A stretch of 10,405 bases of DNA from contig PXSE01000097.1 of the NCBI GenBank assembly GCA_003022905.1, positions 1 through 10,405 on the forward strand, in the 5' to 3' direction. This document shows positions 1-5,664 of the stretch, one piece after another (position 1 is the first letter of the stretch; each line of letters starts with the position of its first letter). Below the pieces are notes generated by a model. It did no database searches and was not told the DNA's origin. It saw only the letters and a program-made list of their open reading frames with translations. A program made the translations under genes and the position numbers. Origin of the DNA: Halobacteriales archaeon QS_9_68_42. Lineage in GTDB: Archaea; Halobacteriota; Halobacteria; Halobacteriales; Haloarculaceae.

Positions 1-677
1 AAACCGCGGTGTACCACGCTCGGCCGGAGTTCGACCGATTCCGACGCCTGTCCGACCGCATCGCCGAACGACAATCTCAACTCCCCGACAATCGATACAG
101 TAGCCGTCGAATCGACCGCCTCTACGACGAGCGCCGGCGGAGGCGCGACCACGCCCGCGATGCCGCCGTCAAGCACGCCGCGGAGTGGTTACTGGCGCGG
201 AATGTCGATACCGTCTACGTGGGCGACCTCACCGATGTGCTCGATGCTCACTGGTCGACTTCGGTGAACGAGAAGACGCACAGCTTCTGGTCGCATCGAC
301 AGCTGCTCGACCGCCTCGGACTCACATTCGGGGATGTCGGGATCGATGTCGTGGAGGTGAACGAGGCCGACTCGAGCAGTTCGTGTCCGGCGTGCGAGAG
401 CGAGGCGGTGCGTCGACGAGGCGATGAGTTCCGGTGTCGGGACTGCGAGTTGGAGGCGCATAGCGATGTCGTGGGGGCGTGGAACGTACTGCGAGCCGAA
501 GAGGGGCCGATGGCGCGGCCCGCCGCCCTGCGTGCTGGACGCCGCAGGGACGCACCCCAATCAGGGGCGTACTGGGAGTGGAACGGCCACGAGTGGACAC
601 CCGCCGTGTTCGGGGAACGCTCGCGGCCAGTTGACCGAACCAGCGTCGGCGAACCCGCAAGTTCACAGCCGGGGTAA
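1..677 (+). CDS. tnpB: TnpB-family RNA-guided nuclease homolog, C-terminal part (5' end outside window)
   Basis: The frame is open from the window edge, so this is the C-terminal ~225 residues of an OrfB/TnpB protein. Numbering from the GTG at base 9, it shows the haloarchaeal-type stretch VYVGDLTDVL (residues 69-78), then NEKTHSFW, a four-cysteine zinc finger (C126, C129, C143, C146) and the final RuvC segment EAHSDVVGAWNVL with the third acidic residue at D153. Active TnpB has Glu in the second RuvC motif (typically xxEDL); here that position is Gly72, so DNA cleavage is doubtful. The first RuvC Asp lies upstream of the window. A ~60-residue Arg/Pro-rich tail follows the last RuvC motif, overlapping DNA that normally encodes the guide RNA scaffold. 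Family assignment is confident; whether it is an active nuclease is not. Confidence 0.85.
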   Translation, partial: TAVYHARPEFDRFRRLSDRIAERQSQLPDNRYSSRRIDRLYDERRRRRDHARDAAVKHAAEWLLARNVDTVYVGDLTDVLDAHWSTSVNEKTHSFWSHRQLLDRLGLTFGDVGIDVVEVNEADSSSSCPACESEAVRRRGDEFRCRDCELEAHSDVVGAWNVLRAEEGPMARPAALRAGRRRDAPQSGAYWEWNGHEWTPAVFGERSRPVDRTSVGEPASSQPG

Positions 678-737
678 TCAGGCTGGCTGGATTGCCCACG
701 GAGGAATCCTACCCCCGATGGGGTGGGAGGACGTCAA
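678..737 (+). ncRNA. 3' end of TnpB omega RNA (reRNA/sotRNA) scaffold
   Basis: Immediately after tnpB comes a G+C-rich segment with an 8-bp stem (708-715 pairing with 720-727, one G-T wobble, loop 716-719) and then GGACGTCAA. In IS200/IS605 elements the guide RNA overlaps the 3' end of tnpB, ends its scaffold at the element boundary, and takes its guide from the adjoining host DNA. By that rule the guide starts at about 738, inside the 5' end of the DUF5615 gene. The 5' end of the RNA probably lies within tnpB, so only the 3' scaffold is marked. The structure is seen; expression is inferred. Confidence 0.6.
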
Positions 738-1052
738 GCCGACGAGAACGTCTGGATGCCCGTCGTTGAAGCGCTTCGTCGCCGCGACTGGACGGTTACC
801 GCCGCGGTGGAGGAGGGGACCCTCGGAGCGCCCGATAGGGAGCACCTCGAGTACGCCACGGAGCGAGGGTGGACAGTTCTGACGTTCGACGATGACTTCC
901 TCTCGCTCGTTGATGCCGCCGACATCGACCACGCGGGCATTGTCTACGTTTCTCAACACGGGAAAGACGTCGGCGAACTCGTCCGCCGCCTCGATGCCTT
1001 GTTCGAGGATTGCGCCGACCGGAGTCTGGATGGCAGGGTTCTGTACGCGTGA
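723..1052 (+). CDS. DUF5615-family PIN-like protein, 5' end replaced by IS right end
   Basis: The 109-residue product has the DUF5615/Mut7-C-like PIN layout. The first acidic motif is ADENV (residues 6-10), then PVVEALRRRDW, APDREHLEYATERGWTVLT, and the second acidic cluster FDDDF (55-59), then a predicted beta strand HAGIVYV. Such proteins are usually the toxin-like partner of a small DUF433-type antitoxin encoded just upstream. Here the upstream DNA is instead the right end of the TnpB element. Family members normally begin with a few hydrophobic residues before the first Asp (roughly M-x-x-L-x-D-E-N). In this gene the residues before ADEN (MGGRQ) come from element DNA, and the only start preceding ADEN is a GTG at 723 within the scaffold hairpin. 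The next start, ATG for residue 12, would lose the acidic motif. The toxin may therefore be silent or driven by the element. Confidence 0.72.
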   Translation: MGGRQADENVWMPVVEALRRRDWTVTAAVEEGTLGAPDREHLEYATERGWTVLTFDDDFLSLVDAADIDHAGIVYVSQHGKDVGELVRRLDALFEDCADRSLDGRVLYA

Positions 1053-1137
1053 CCGTGGAGGCCGTCACCGTCGCTAGTCGGTGTGAAAATAACCGCGAAA
1101 GTTCAGTTCTGTCGCTCGGGGCGACGTGTCTTCCGGT

Positions 1138-1257
1138 TTACAGGCGGGTGAGGTTGGTCGCTCGCGGACCCTTCTCCGCCTCTTCGATGTCGAATTCGAC
1201 TTCCTGCCCCTCTTCGAGGTCCGGGTCGTTGAAGAAATCGACTTCTCCGTTCGCCAT
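1138..1257 (-). CDS. Cold-shock domain protein with internal deletion (39 aa)
   Basis: The product starts MANGEVDFFND and ends PDLEEGQEVEFDIEEAEKG followed by PRATNLTRL, which are the first and last parts of haloarchaeal CspA-like proteins. Those are about 64 residues long. The roughly 25 residues between FND and PDLEEG are missing, in frame, at about base 1224. That block carries both nucleic-acid-binding motifs (GYGFI, RNP1; VFFH, RNP2) and three strands of the five-stranded OB barrel. The remnant should not fold or bind RNA as a cold-shock protein. The start is the ATG preceding the conserved ANG. Two possible TATA elements precede it. It lies downstream of, and on the same strand as, the DUF7573 gene. 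It could be a pseudogene, a dominant fragment, or an assembly collapse. Confidence 0.8.
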   Translation of the reverse strand: MANGEVDFFNDPDLEEGQEVEFDIEEAEKGPRATNLTRL

Positions 1258-1281
1258 TGCGATTCGAGAGAGACGGTTGAT

Positions 1282-1320
1282 GGGTAAAAGGGTTCCGAAT
1301 CTCTTATCATTATTATAAAT
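1282..1320 (-). promoter_or_regulatory. Promoter region of the truncated csp gene
   Basis: On the minus strand there are two AT-rich elements before the csp start at 1257. One is TTTATAATA (about 1311-1319), which would give a leader of about 30 bases. The other is CCTTTTACCC (about 1282-1291), at the ~30-base distance expected of a leaderless start. The promoter looks intact even though the coding region is deleted. Confidence 0.5.
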
Positions 1321-1352
1321 CAGCGATGGAAAATACGGCCGCGTCCGACCGC

Positions 1353-1628
1353 TCACCACTCCTTGCAGTCGGCGCAGACGAACGCCTCGCCGTCGCGCCA
1401 CCGCGTCTCGACGCTGGCGCCGCAGACCCCGCAGGCGGCGCCCCCCGGCGTCCACTCGTAGGTGACCGCCGCGCCCTCCGCGTCGCCGGCTTCGTCCCCG
1501 TTAGGGGGTCGCTCCGCCCCGACATCGGGGGCCGTCGCACGCTCTGCTCTCTCCGTGCTGGTGTCCGTCGGGTCGTCGTCTCCCCCGGCGTCGCCGTCCG
1601 CGAACTCGTCGAGGGACCTGTCGTGCAT
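1353..1628 (-). CDS. DUF7573-type small zinc-ribbon protein
   Basis: The 91-residue protein begins MHDRSLDEFADGD, has a low-complexity acidic and Glu/Ala/Pro-rich middle (residues ~10-55) expected to be disordered, and ends in a compact domain. That domain has two CxxC pairs (CGVCG at 66-70 and CADC at 85-88) around RWRDGEAFV, finishing CKEW. The RSLDEF start and CKEW ending match what I remember of haloarchaeal DUF7573 proteins. The paired cysteines suggest one bound zinc; the function is unknown. A longer frame in the same phase reaches back to about 1970, but the ATG at 1628 is chosen because the conserved RSLDEF motif follows it and a TATA box sits 26-30 bases upstream. Confidence 0.8.
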   Translation of the reverse strand: MHDRSLDEFADGDAGGDDDPTDTSTERAERATAPDVGAERPPNGDEAGDAEGAAVTYEWTPGGAACGVCGASVETRWRDGEAFVCADCKEW

Positions 1629-1651
1629 ACCTCCACGTGTGGGCCGGGGGC

Positions 1652-1661
1652 GCATATATTC
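1652..1661 (-). promoter_or_regulatory. TATA box for the DUF7573 gene
   Basis: The minus strand reads GAATATATGC here, centred about 28 bases before the ATG at 1628, so the transcript is probably leaderless. A GGAGG directly abuts the ATG but is too close to act as a ribosome binding site. Confidence 0.55.
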
Positions 1662-1703
1662 CGCGACGGACACACACAAGTATGAGGGGATAAACAGTGG
1701 AGT

Positions 1704-1934
1704 ATGGCAGAAGCCGATATCCAGACCGGCCTCTACGAGAACACGGTCGGCCTCGTCGAGCGGTTCCTCGAGGTGGCGACCACCGACCCCATCGCGGCCG
1801 CGATGCTGCTGTCCGGCGTCGTGTTCGTGAGCCTCTCGGCCGGCGTCTTCGGCGTTCTGACGCTGGGTAGCCTCCTCGCGCCGCTCAAGCGACTGCTTCC
1901 GAGCGGCCGAGCACCGCCCCAGCAAGCCCGATAG
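1704..1934 (+). CDS. Small haloarchaeal membrane protein, unknown function
   Basis: This 76-residue protein has an amphipathic N-terminus (MAEADIQTGLYENTVGLVER), a hydrophobic region (about residues 29-60, AAAMLLSGVVFVSLSAGVFG onward) able to span the membrane once or twice, and a basic tail ending PPQQAR. I recall similar small proteins with a PPQQ-x-R ending in other haloarchaea, which supports it being real, but I know no function. The ATG at 1704 is the only start before the hydrophobic segment. Its last 50 bases overlap the 3' end of the convergent mer-like gene, so the conserved tail is encoded antisense to the reductase C-terminus. It is divergent from the DUF7573 gene, with a 75-base gap. 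Confidence 0.7.
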   Translation: MAEADIQTGLYENTVGLVERFLEVATTDPIAAAMLLSGVVFVSLSAGVFGVLTLGSLLAPLKRLLPSGRAPPQQAR

Positions 1935-2874
1935 CCGTCTCCAGGTCCGGCCCCAGCGGCGCCCCGGCAACGAAGCTGTCGGCGTACTCCAGCACCGCCG
2001 CGACTCGTTCTTCGACCGTCTCCGGCGTTCCCGCGATGCAGAAGGCGTCTATCATGTCGGCCGTCACAGCCTCGAAGGCCGCCTCGAACTCGCCGGCGGA
2101 GATGTGGTCGCCGATGTCGGCGGCCAACTCGGCGTCGAGGCCGTGTCTGTCCAGCATCGGCGGGGCCGCCCCGGCGGCGATGAACGCCACCGGCGGCCGG
2201 GCGGCCGCGACGGCGGCGTCGGCGTCCTCGGCGACCGACACCGCGGCGTAGGCGGCGAAGTCAAACTCGCCGCGCTCGTCGGGCCGGTCGGCCAGCCCCG
2301 CCTCCACCTGCTCTGCGGCCCACTCGAAGTCCCGGGGGTGAGAGCCGTTGTACAGCACGCCGTCGGCGTGCTTCGCCGCCATCCGCGTCATGTGAGGGCC
2401 CTGGGCGCCGACGTAGACGGGGATCGACTCCACCTCGTCGGCGAAGTTCAGGCCCGCCTCGCGCGCCCGGAAGGTGCCGTCGTGGTCAACCCGCTGGCCG
2501 TCGTAGAGCTTTTCCGCCGTCTTGAACGTCTCGAGCACCCGTCGCAACGGCCGCTCGTGGTCGTACCCGAGGTTCGACAGCGTGGACCTGTCGCCGGCGC
2601 CGATGCCGAACACCGCTCGGCCGTCGGAGGCCTCCTCGAGCGTCGCGACCCGGGCCGCAAGCGCCGCCGGGTGGGCGTCGTACGGGTTTGCGACTCCCGG
2701 GCCGACGGCAACGCGGTCGGTCCGGCGGGCGATGCGGTCGAGCGCCACGAAAGGGTCTCGGTTGTTATAGTGACACGAGGCGAAGACGGCGTCGAAGCCC
2801 TCCCGCTCGGCGTGTGCGCCCAGTTCCGCGACGCGCGCGACCGGATGCTCCGGCGTGAGTTCGATTCCTATCAT
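1885..2874 (-). CDS. F420-dependent LLM-class oxidoreductase, Mer-like (TIGR04024 type)
   Basis: This 329-residue protein is a full-length luciferase-like TIM barrel of the family that includes methylene-tetrahydromethanopterin reductase (Mer). It starts MIGIELTPEHPVARVAELG, then has FDAVFASCHYNNRDPF (substrate and F420 side), VGPGVANPYDAHPAALA, FGIGAGDRSTLSNLGYDHERPLRR, and VESIPVYVGAQGP (loop near the F420 phosphate), and ends in an Ala-rich helical tail. It most resembles the haloarchaeal F420-dependent NP1902A group. Members are predicted to use F420H2; the substrate in haloarchaea is unsettled, possibly a folate C1 carrier. It lies 87 bases downstream of cofE, an enzyme of F420 maturation, on the same strand. 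A TATA-like CTAAAAGG before it suggests it is also transcribed on its own. No internal gap is apparent. Confidence 0.85.
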   Translation of the reverse strand: MIGIELTPEHPVARVAELGAHAEREGFDAVFASCHYNNRDPFVALDRIARRTDRVAVGPGVANPYDAHPAALAARVATLEEASDGRAVFGIGAGDRSTLSNLGYDHERPLRRVLETFKTAEKLYDGQRVDHDGTFRAREAGLNFADEVESIPVYVGAQGPHMTRMAAKHADGVLYNGSHPRDFEWAAEQVEAGLADRPDERGEFDFAAYAAVSVAEDADAAVAAARPPVAFIAAGAAPPMLDRHGLDAELAADIGDHISAGEFEAAFEAVTADMIDAFCIAGTPETVEERVAAVLEYADSFVAGAPLGPDLETAIGLAGAVLGRSEAVA

Positions 2875-2910
2875 CTGGCTTGGCGTCTGTGTCCGCTTGG
2901 ACCTGGACGG

Positions 2911-2920
2911 CCTTTTAGCC
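2911..2920 (-). promoter_or_regulatory. TATA-like element before the Mer-like gene
   Basis: The minus strand reads GGCTAAAAGG about 41 bases before the ATG at 2874, which would place transcription start roughly 14 bases before the start codon. No clear Shine-Dalgarno is present in that short leader. Confidence 0.4.
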
Positions 2921-2961
2921 GGGCAGTAGAGGCAAAACGCGCCCGGGTCAGTGGTCGGCGG

Positions 2962-3594
2962 TCAATCCCACGACCACTCCCGAAGCGCCTCGCGGACGAT
3001 GTCGTCGGCATCGGCCCGGAACAGGTCATCGTTGCCGTCGTGGTCGCCGAACGCCCAGTCTCGGACCACCACGGCCGGGGTGCCGCCGTCGCCCTCGCCG
3101 GCGACGAGGTTGGCGGTCGCGGCCAGCTCGTCGACGACGGCCTGCACGGTCACGCCGAGTTCCCGGCCGTCGCGGTCGCTTTCGCCCCGCCAGTCGCGGG
3201 CGGCGGGCAGGCCGTGCCATCCGACGGCGACGCCGCGCTGGCCGTACCGGAACGGCCGCCCGGAGGTGTCGGTGACGACCACCGGCACCCCCAGCGTCTC
3301 CGAGAGCCGTTGAGCCGACGCGGTCGGGTCCTCGGGCAGCAACAGCAGGTCCGCGCCGGGGACGTTCGAGCGGTCGATGCCCGCGTTGACGGTGACGTGG
3401 CCGAACCGGGTGACCGCAAGCAGGAACGGCGCCTCCGTGAGCAACTCCTCGCTCTCCTCGAGGACGGCCTGCGCGAACCGGGGGTCCTTCGAGAGCACGT
3501 CGTCCTCCCGGAGGTCGATACGGTCGGTAACGAGGCCGCCCAGGTCGTCGCCCGCCCGCACCTCCGGCAGTCCCTCGACGGCGAACGCTTCCAT
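2962..3594 (-). CDS. cofE: Coenzyme F420-0:L-glutamate ligase with an internal deletion
   Basis: CofE adds glutamate to F420-0 using GTP. This 210-residue product matches haloarchaeal CofE at both ends: an N-terminal LPEVRAGDDLGGLVTDRIDL (9-28), then KDPRFAQAVLEES (36-48), GHVTVNAGIDRSNVPGADL (65-83), VVTDTSGRPFRYGQRGVAVG (from ~105) and the DRDG-x-ELGVTVQAVVDELA region with TANLVAGEG. Haloarchaeal CofE is about 250 residues. The ~40 residues normally between the DDV of the first strand and KDPRFAQ, including the conserved (A)STVVSKAEGR-like loop at the nucleotide site, are absent. The frame is kept (junction near 3485-3497). It should be inactive or strongly impaired unless another copy exists. 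It follows the phosphoesterase by 43 bases and precedes the F420 enzyme. The ATG at 3594 begins the conserved N-terminus. Confidence 0.85.
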   Translation of the reverse strand: MEAFAVEGLPEVRAGDDLGGLVTDRIDLREDDVLSKDPRFAQAVLEESEELLTEAPFLLAVTRFGHVTVNAGIDRSNVPGADLLLLPEDPTASAQRLSETLGVPVVVTDTSGRPFRYGQRGVAVGWHGLPAARDWRGESDRDGRELGVTVQAVVDELAATANLVAGEGDGGTPAVVVRDWAFGDHDGNDDLFRADADDIVREALREWSWD

Positions 3595-3637
3595 ACCCGG
3601 CGGTTGCGGCCGCCGGGCAAAAGGCTCGCGGTCCCGG

Positions 3638-4132
3638 CTATTGCCGGCGCACCTCGACGTCGAGGGCGCCGTCCTCGACGCGGGCCTCCATCAGCGTCGC
3701 CTCGCCCGCGGGCCAGGCGCCCGTCGCGCTGCCGGGGTTCAGCAGGCGGTAGCCGTCGACGCGGGTGTCCAGCACGCTGTGAGTGTGCCCCGAGACGCCG
3801 ACGGTTGGGCGGTCGCTCGCCGCGCGGTCGTCGACGGTCGCCGCCACGCGCTTTTCGTAACCTGCGTCCGGCCCGGTCCCGTGGGTGACGACGAATTGGA
3901 CGCCCCCGAGGTCGGCGGTCGCCACCTCGGGCAGACCGTAGTTGCCGTCGGTGTTGCCCCGGACGGCGGTGAGGTCGGCCGCCAGTTCCGCGACCGTCTC
4001 GTAGGCCGGTCGGGAGTCGAAGTCGCCGGCGTGGATGGCGTGGTCGGCGGCCGCTATCGCTTCCCTGACCCACCCCGGAATCTCTGGCGTGCGGGACTTG
4101 ATGTGGGTGTCACTGAGGATGACGATTTCCAT
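3638..4132 (-). CDS. YfcE/MJ0936-type metallophosphoesterase
   Basis: The 164-residue protein carries the complete dinuclear metal centre of small calcineurin-like phosphodiesterases. The motifs are SDTH (D8, H10), HAGDFDS (D37), RGNTDGN (N60, D62), THGTG (H84) and SGHTH (H116, H118), followed by the LLNPGS signature (131-136). The length equals that of YfcE and MJ0936, which hydrolyse phosphodiesters in vitro; the physiological substrate is unknown. It has its own leaderless-type TATA box, shared in location with the divergent NUDIX gene. It heads a run of three same-strand genes (phosphoesterase, cofE, Mer-like), although cofE also has a possible promoter (CCTTTTGCC near 3626). Confidence 0.88.
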   Translation of the reverse strand: MEIVILSDTHIKSRTPEIPGWVREAIAAADHAIHAGDFDSRPAYETVAELAADLTAVRGNTDGNYGLPEVATADLGGVQFVVTHGTGPDAGYEKRVAATVDDRAASDRPTVGVSGHTHSVLDTRVDGYRLLNPGSATGAWPAGEATLMEARVEDGALDVEVRRQ

Positions 4133-4150
4133 GCCGGCCGTTCGGCTCCC

Positions 4151-4164
4151 GGAGATATAACCGC
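4151..4164. promoter_or_regulatory. Single TATA element shared by divergent leaderless genes
   Basis: The 53-base gap between the two divergent start codons holds one AT-rich island, GGAGATATAACC, centred near 4157. It is about 28 bases before the plus-strand ATG at 4186 and about 25 before the minus-strand ATG at 4132. Both are the leaderless distance, so transcription complexes for the two directions would compete for the same site. Confidence 0.6.
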
Positions 4165-4185
4165 TCGTGGCGCCTGCCCTCCGGC

Positions 4186-5421
4186 ATGGACGAGCGCTCC
4201 GTCGTCACCTGCTTCCTCCGGCACGGCACCGAGGTACTGCTGGTCCGCCGGAGCAACGCGGTCGGCTTCTACCGGGAGCAATGGGGCGGCGTCTCCGGGT
4301 ACGCCGAGGGGACCCCCGGGGCGGCCGCACGTCGGGAGATAGACGAGGAGGTGGGCCTGCTGGAGGCCGTCGAGTTCGTGCGGTCGGCCGATGCCTTCGA
4401 GATGGAGGACGAAGACCGCGGAACCCGGTGGCTGGTCCACCCGTTCCTCTTCGACTGCTCGTCGACCGCCGTCGACCCGAACAAGGAGATAGCCGACCAC
4501 GAGTGGGTCCAGCCGCCCGAAATTCTCGACCGGGCGACCGTGCCACGCCTGTGGGACACCTACCGGGCGGTCGCGCCGACCATTGGGACGGCCACCGACG
4601 ACGACGAGCACGGGTCGGCGTACCTGTCCGTGCGGGCTCTCGAGGTACTCCGGGACGCGGCGGCCGACGCGGAGGCGAGCGGCGGCGACGACCTCGCCGG
4701 CCTTGCGGCCGACCTCCGGGCGGCCCGCCCGTCAATGGGCGTCGTCCGGAACCGGATCAACCGCGTGATGGCCGACGCCGACTCGCCGGGAGCGGTCCGC
4801 GAGCGGGCGAGTGCGGCCTGCCGTCGAGCCCTCGCGGCCGACAGCGAGGCGGCCGCCGAGGCCGCCCGACGAATCGGCGACCGCGTGCTGACCATCTCGC
4901 GGTCCGGGACGGTGCTCGGGGCGCTCCGGCAGGCCGACCCGGAGACGGTCTACGTTGCCGAGTCGCGGCCGAAGCGTGAGGGTGTCGGCGTCGCCGAGGA
5001 CCTGGCCGACGAGGTCGACGTCTTGCTGTTCGTCGACGCCGCCGTCGCGCACGTCCTGGCGACCGAACCCGTCGACGCAGTACTGGTCGGCGCCGACTCG
5101 GTGCTCGCCGACGGGCGCGTCGTCAACAAGGTAGGCACCCGACCGGCGGCGCTCGCGGCCGACGCGGCCGGCGTCGACTGCTACGCCGTCTGCGCGAAGG
5201 ACAAGATTGTTCCAGAGGCCGACGTCGCCCTGGAGTCCGGGCCGGCGGGCGAGGTCCATGGGAGCGAGGGTGTCGAGGTGCTCAACCCGACATTCGAAGT
5301 CACGCCGTCGCGGCTGTTCGACGGCCTGCTCACCGAGGAGGGGGCGCTGTCGACGGCGGAGGTCGCGGCCGTCGCCGACGAGCACGCCGCCCTCGCCGAG
5401 CGGGCCGAACGGAGCGAGTGA
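4186..5421 (+). CDS. NUDIX hydrolase fused to an eIF2B-alpha-like domain
   Basis: This is a 411-residue two-domain protein. Residues ~1-150 are a NUDIX domain with the box around GYAEGTPGAAARREIDEEVG (38-57). The metal-binding REIDEE core is intact, but the Glu usually found eight residues before the RE pair is shifted by one (EG instead of GE). Residues ~165-405 are an eIF2B-alpha/ribose-1,5-bisphosphate-isomerase-like Rossmann domain with TISRSGTVLGAL, AESRPKREGVG, GADSVLADGRVVNKVGTRPA (302-321) and NPTFEVTP (367-374). The Asp of GAD is kept, but the loop where ribose-bisphosphate isomerases have a catalytic Cys reads SRSGT, so that exact activity is unlikely. A coupled nucleotide or sugar-phosphate clean-up enzyme is a reasonable guess. 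The start is set by the TATA distance and the N-terminal strand. Confidence 0.85.
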   Translation: MDERSVVTCFLRHGTEVLLVRRSNAVGFYREQWGGVSGYAEGTPGAAARREIDEEVGLLEAVEFVRSADAFEMEDEDRGTRWLVHPFLFDCSSTAVDPNKEIADHEWVQPPEILDRATVPRLWDTYRAVAPTIGTATDDDEHGSAYLSVRALEVLRDAAADAEASGGDDLAGLAADLRAARPSMGVVRNRINRVMADADSPGAVRERASAACRRALAADSEAAAEAARRIGDRVLTISRSGTVLGALRQADPETVYVAESRPKREGVGVAEDLADEVDVLLFVDAAVAHVLATEPVDAVLVGADSVLADGRVVNKVGTRPAALAADAAGVDCYAVCAKDKIVPEADVALESGPAGEVHGSEGVEVLNPTFEVTPSRLFDGLLTEEGALSTAEVAAVADEHAALAERAERSE

Positions 5422-5565
5422 CCCCTTCTGCCGCCGTGTTTAGTTGAGCGAGAGCCGGCCGGTCAGCCGAGGTCGGGCGGAACCTCGAACGGCGCCGACC
5501 TCCGAGGCCCGCGCCGAGGATTAGATGGAAGAGCTTTTAGGATTAGCTCCGTCTAATCCTTCGTA
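5422..5565 (+). promoter_or_regulatory. Promoter and GGATTAG operator of the GDT1-family transporter
   Basis: Two GGATTAG copies (5518-5524 and 5540-5546) and one inverted CTAATCC (5553-5559) surround the TATA-like CTTTTAG (5534-5540). The last two copies form a perfect 7-bp inverted repeat with a 6-base spacer lying between TATA and start. The outer copies pair over 12 bases with one mismatch. This is the expected place for a repressor that blocks polymerase. The TATA centre is about 29 bases before the ATG at 5566. The first ~95 bases of the interval show nothing else. Confidence 0.55.
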
Positions 5566-5661
5566 ATGAGACGGAACGCCGCGGCGGTCGGTCGCCCGAC
5601 AGCGCGGCGGACTGGCGCGTCCCGCATCGACGCCGCGACGCGCCCGGGGAGGGTCGACTGA
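5566..5661 (+). CDS. Possible 31-codon leader ORF before the GDT1-family gene
   Basis: From the ATG that sits at the leaderless distance from the TATA box, a 31-codon frame runs to a TGA three bases before the transporter ATG. The product is basic (MRRNAAAVGRPTARRTG... ending PGRVD) and resembles nothing I know. If transcription starts at this ATG, ribosomes would have to translate this ORF and reinitiate, or load internally, to reach the transporter. It may be chance in a GC-rich leader: there is no codon-usage evidence strong enough to separate the two. Confidence 0.35.
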   Translation: MRRNAAAVGRPTARRTGASRIDAATRPGRVD

Positions 5662-5664
5662 CGC

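Larger units (their letters stand above)
1..737 (+). mobile_element. IS200/IS605-type (IS1341-like, tnpB-only) element, right part
   Basis: The window opens inside a TnpB gene and the element runs to the conserved right-end signature. Downstream of the tnpB stop there is an 8-bp stem-loop (708-727) followed by GGACGTCAA, the form I associate with right ends of haloarchaeal IS1341-type elements. No TnpA (Y1 transposase) is visible and the left end lies outside the window. The right boundary is placed at about 737 because the DUF5615 reading frame becomes recognisable from base 738. The boundary is good to a few bases only. Confidence 0.75.

Noticed and set aside
1353..1970. 205-codon version of the DUF7573 gene
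   Set aside because: The N-terminal extension runs antisense to the small membrane protein and past its own TATA box; the conserved family start RSLDEF follows the ATG at 1628.
2104..3888. 594-codon open frame on the plus strand
   Set aside because: It lies antisense to the Mer-like, cofE and phosphoesterase genes, crosses their boundaries, is Arg/Gly/Pro-rich without any recognisable motif, and is the expected high-GC shadow of genes on the other strand.
5518..5559. Metal riboswitch (yybP-ykoY type) before the transporter
   Set aside because: The repeat lies at and upstream of the predicted transcription start, so it would not be in the RNA, and no yybP-ykoY core loops are seen. A DNA operator fits better.
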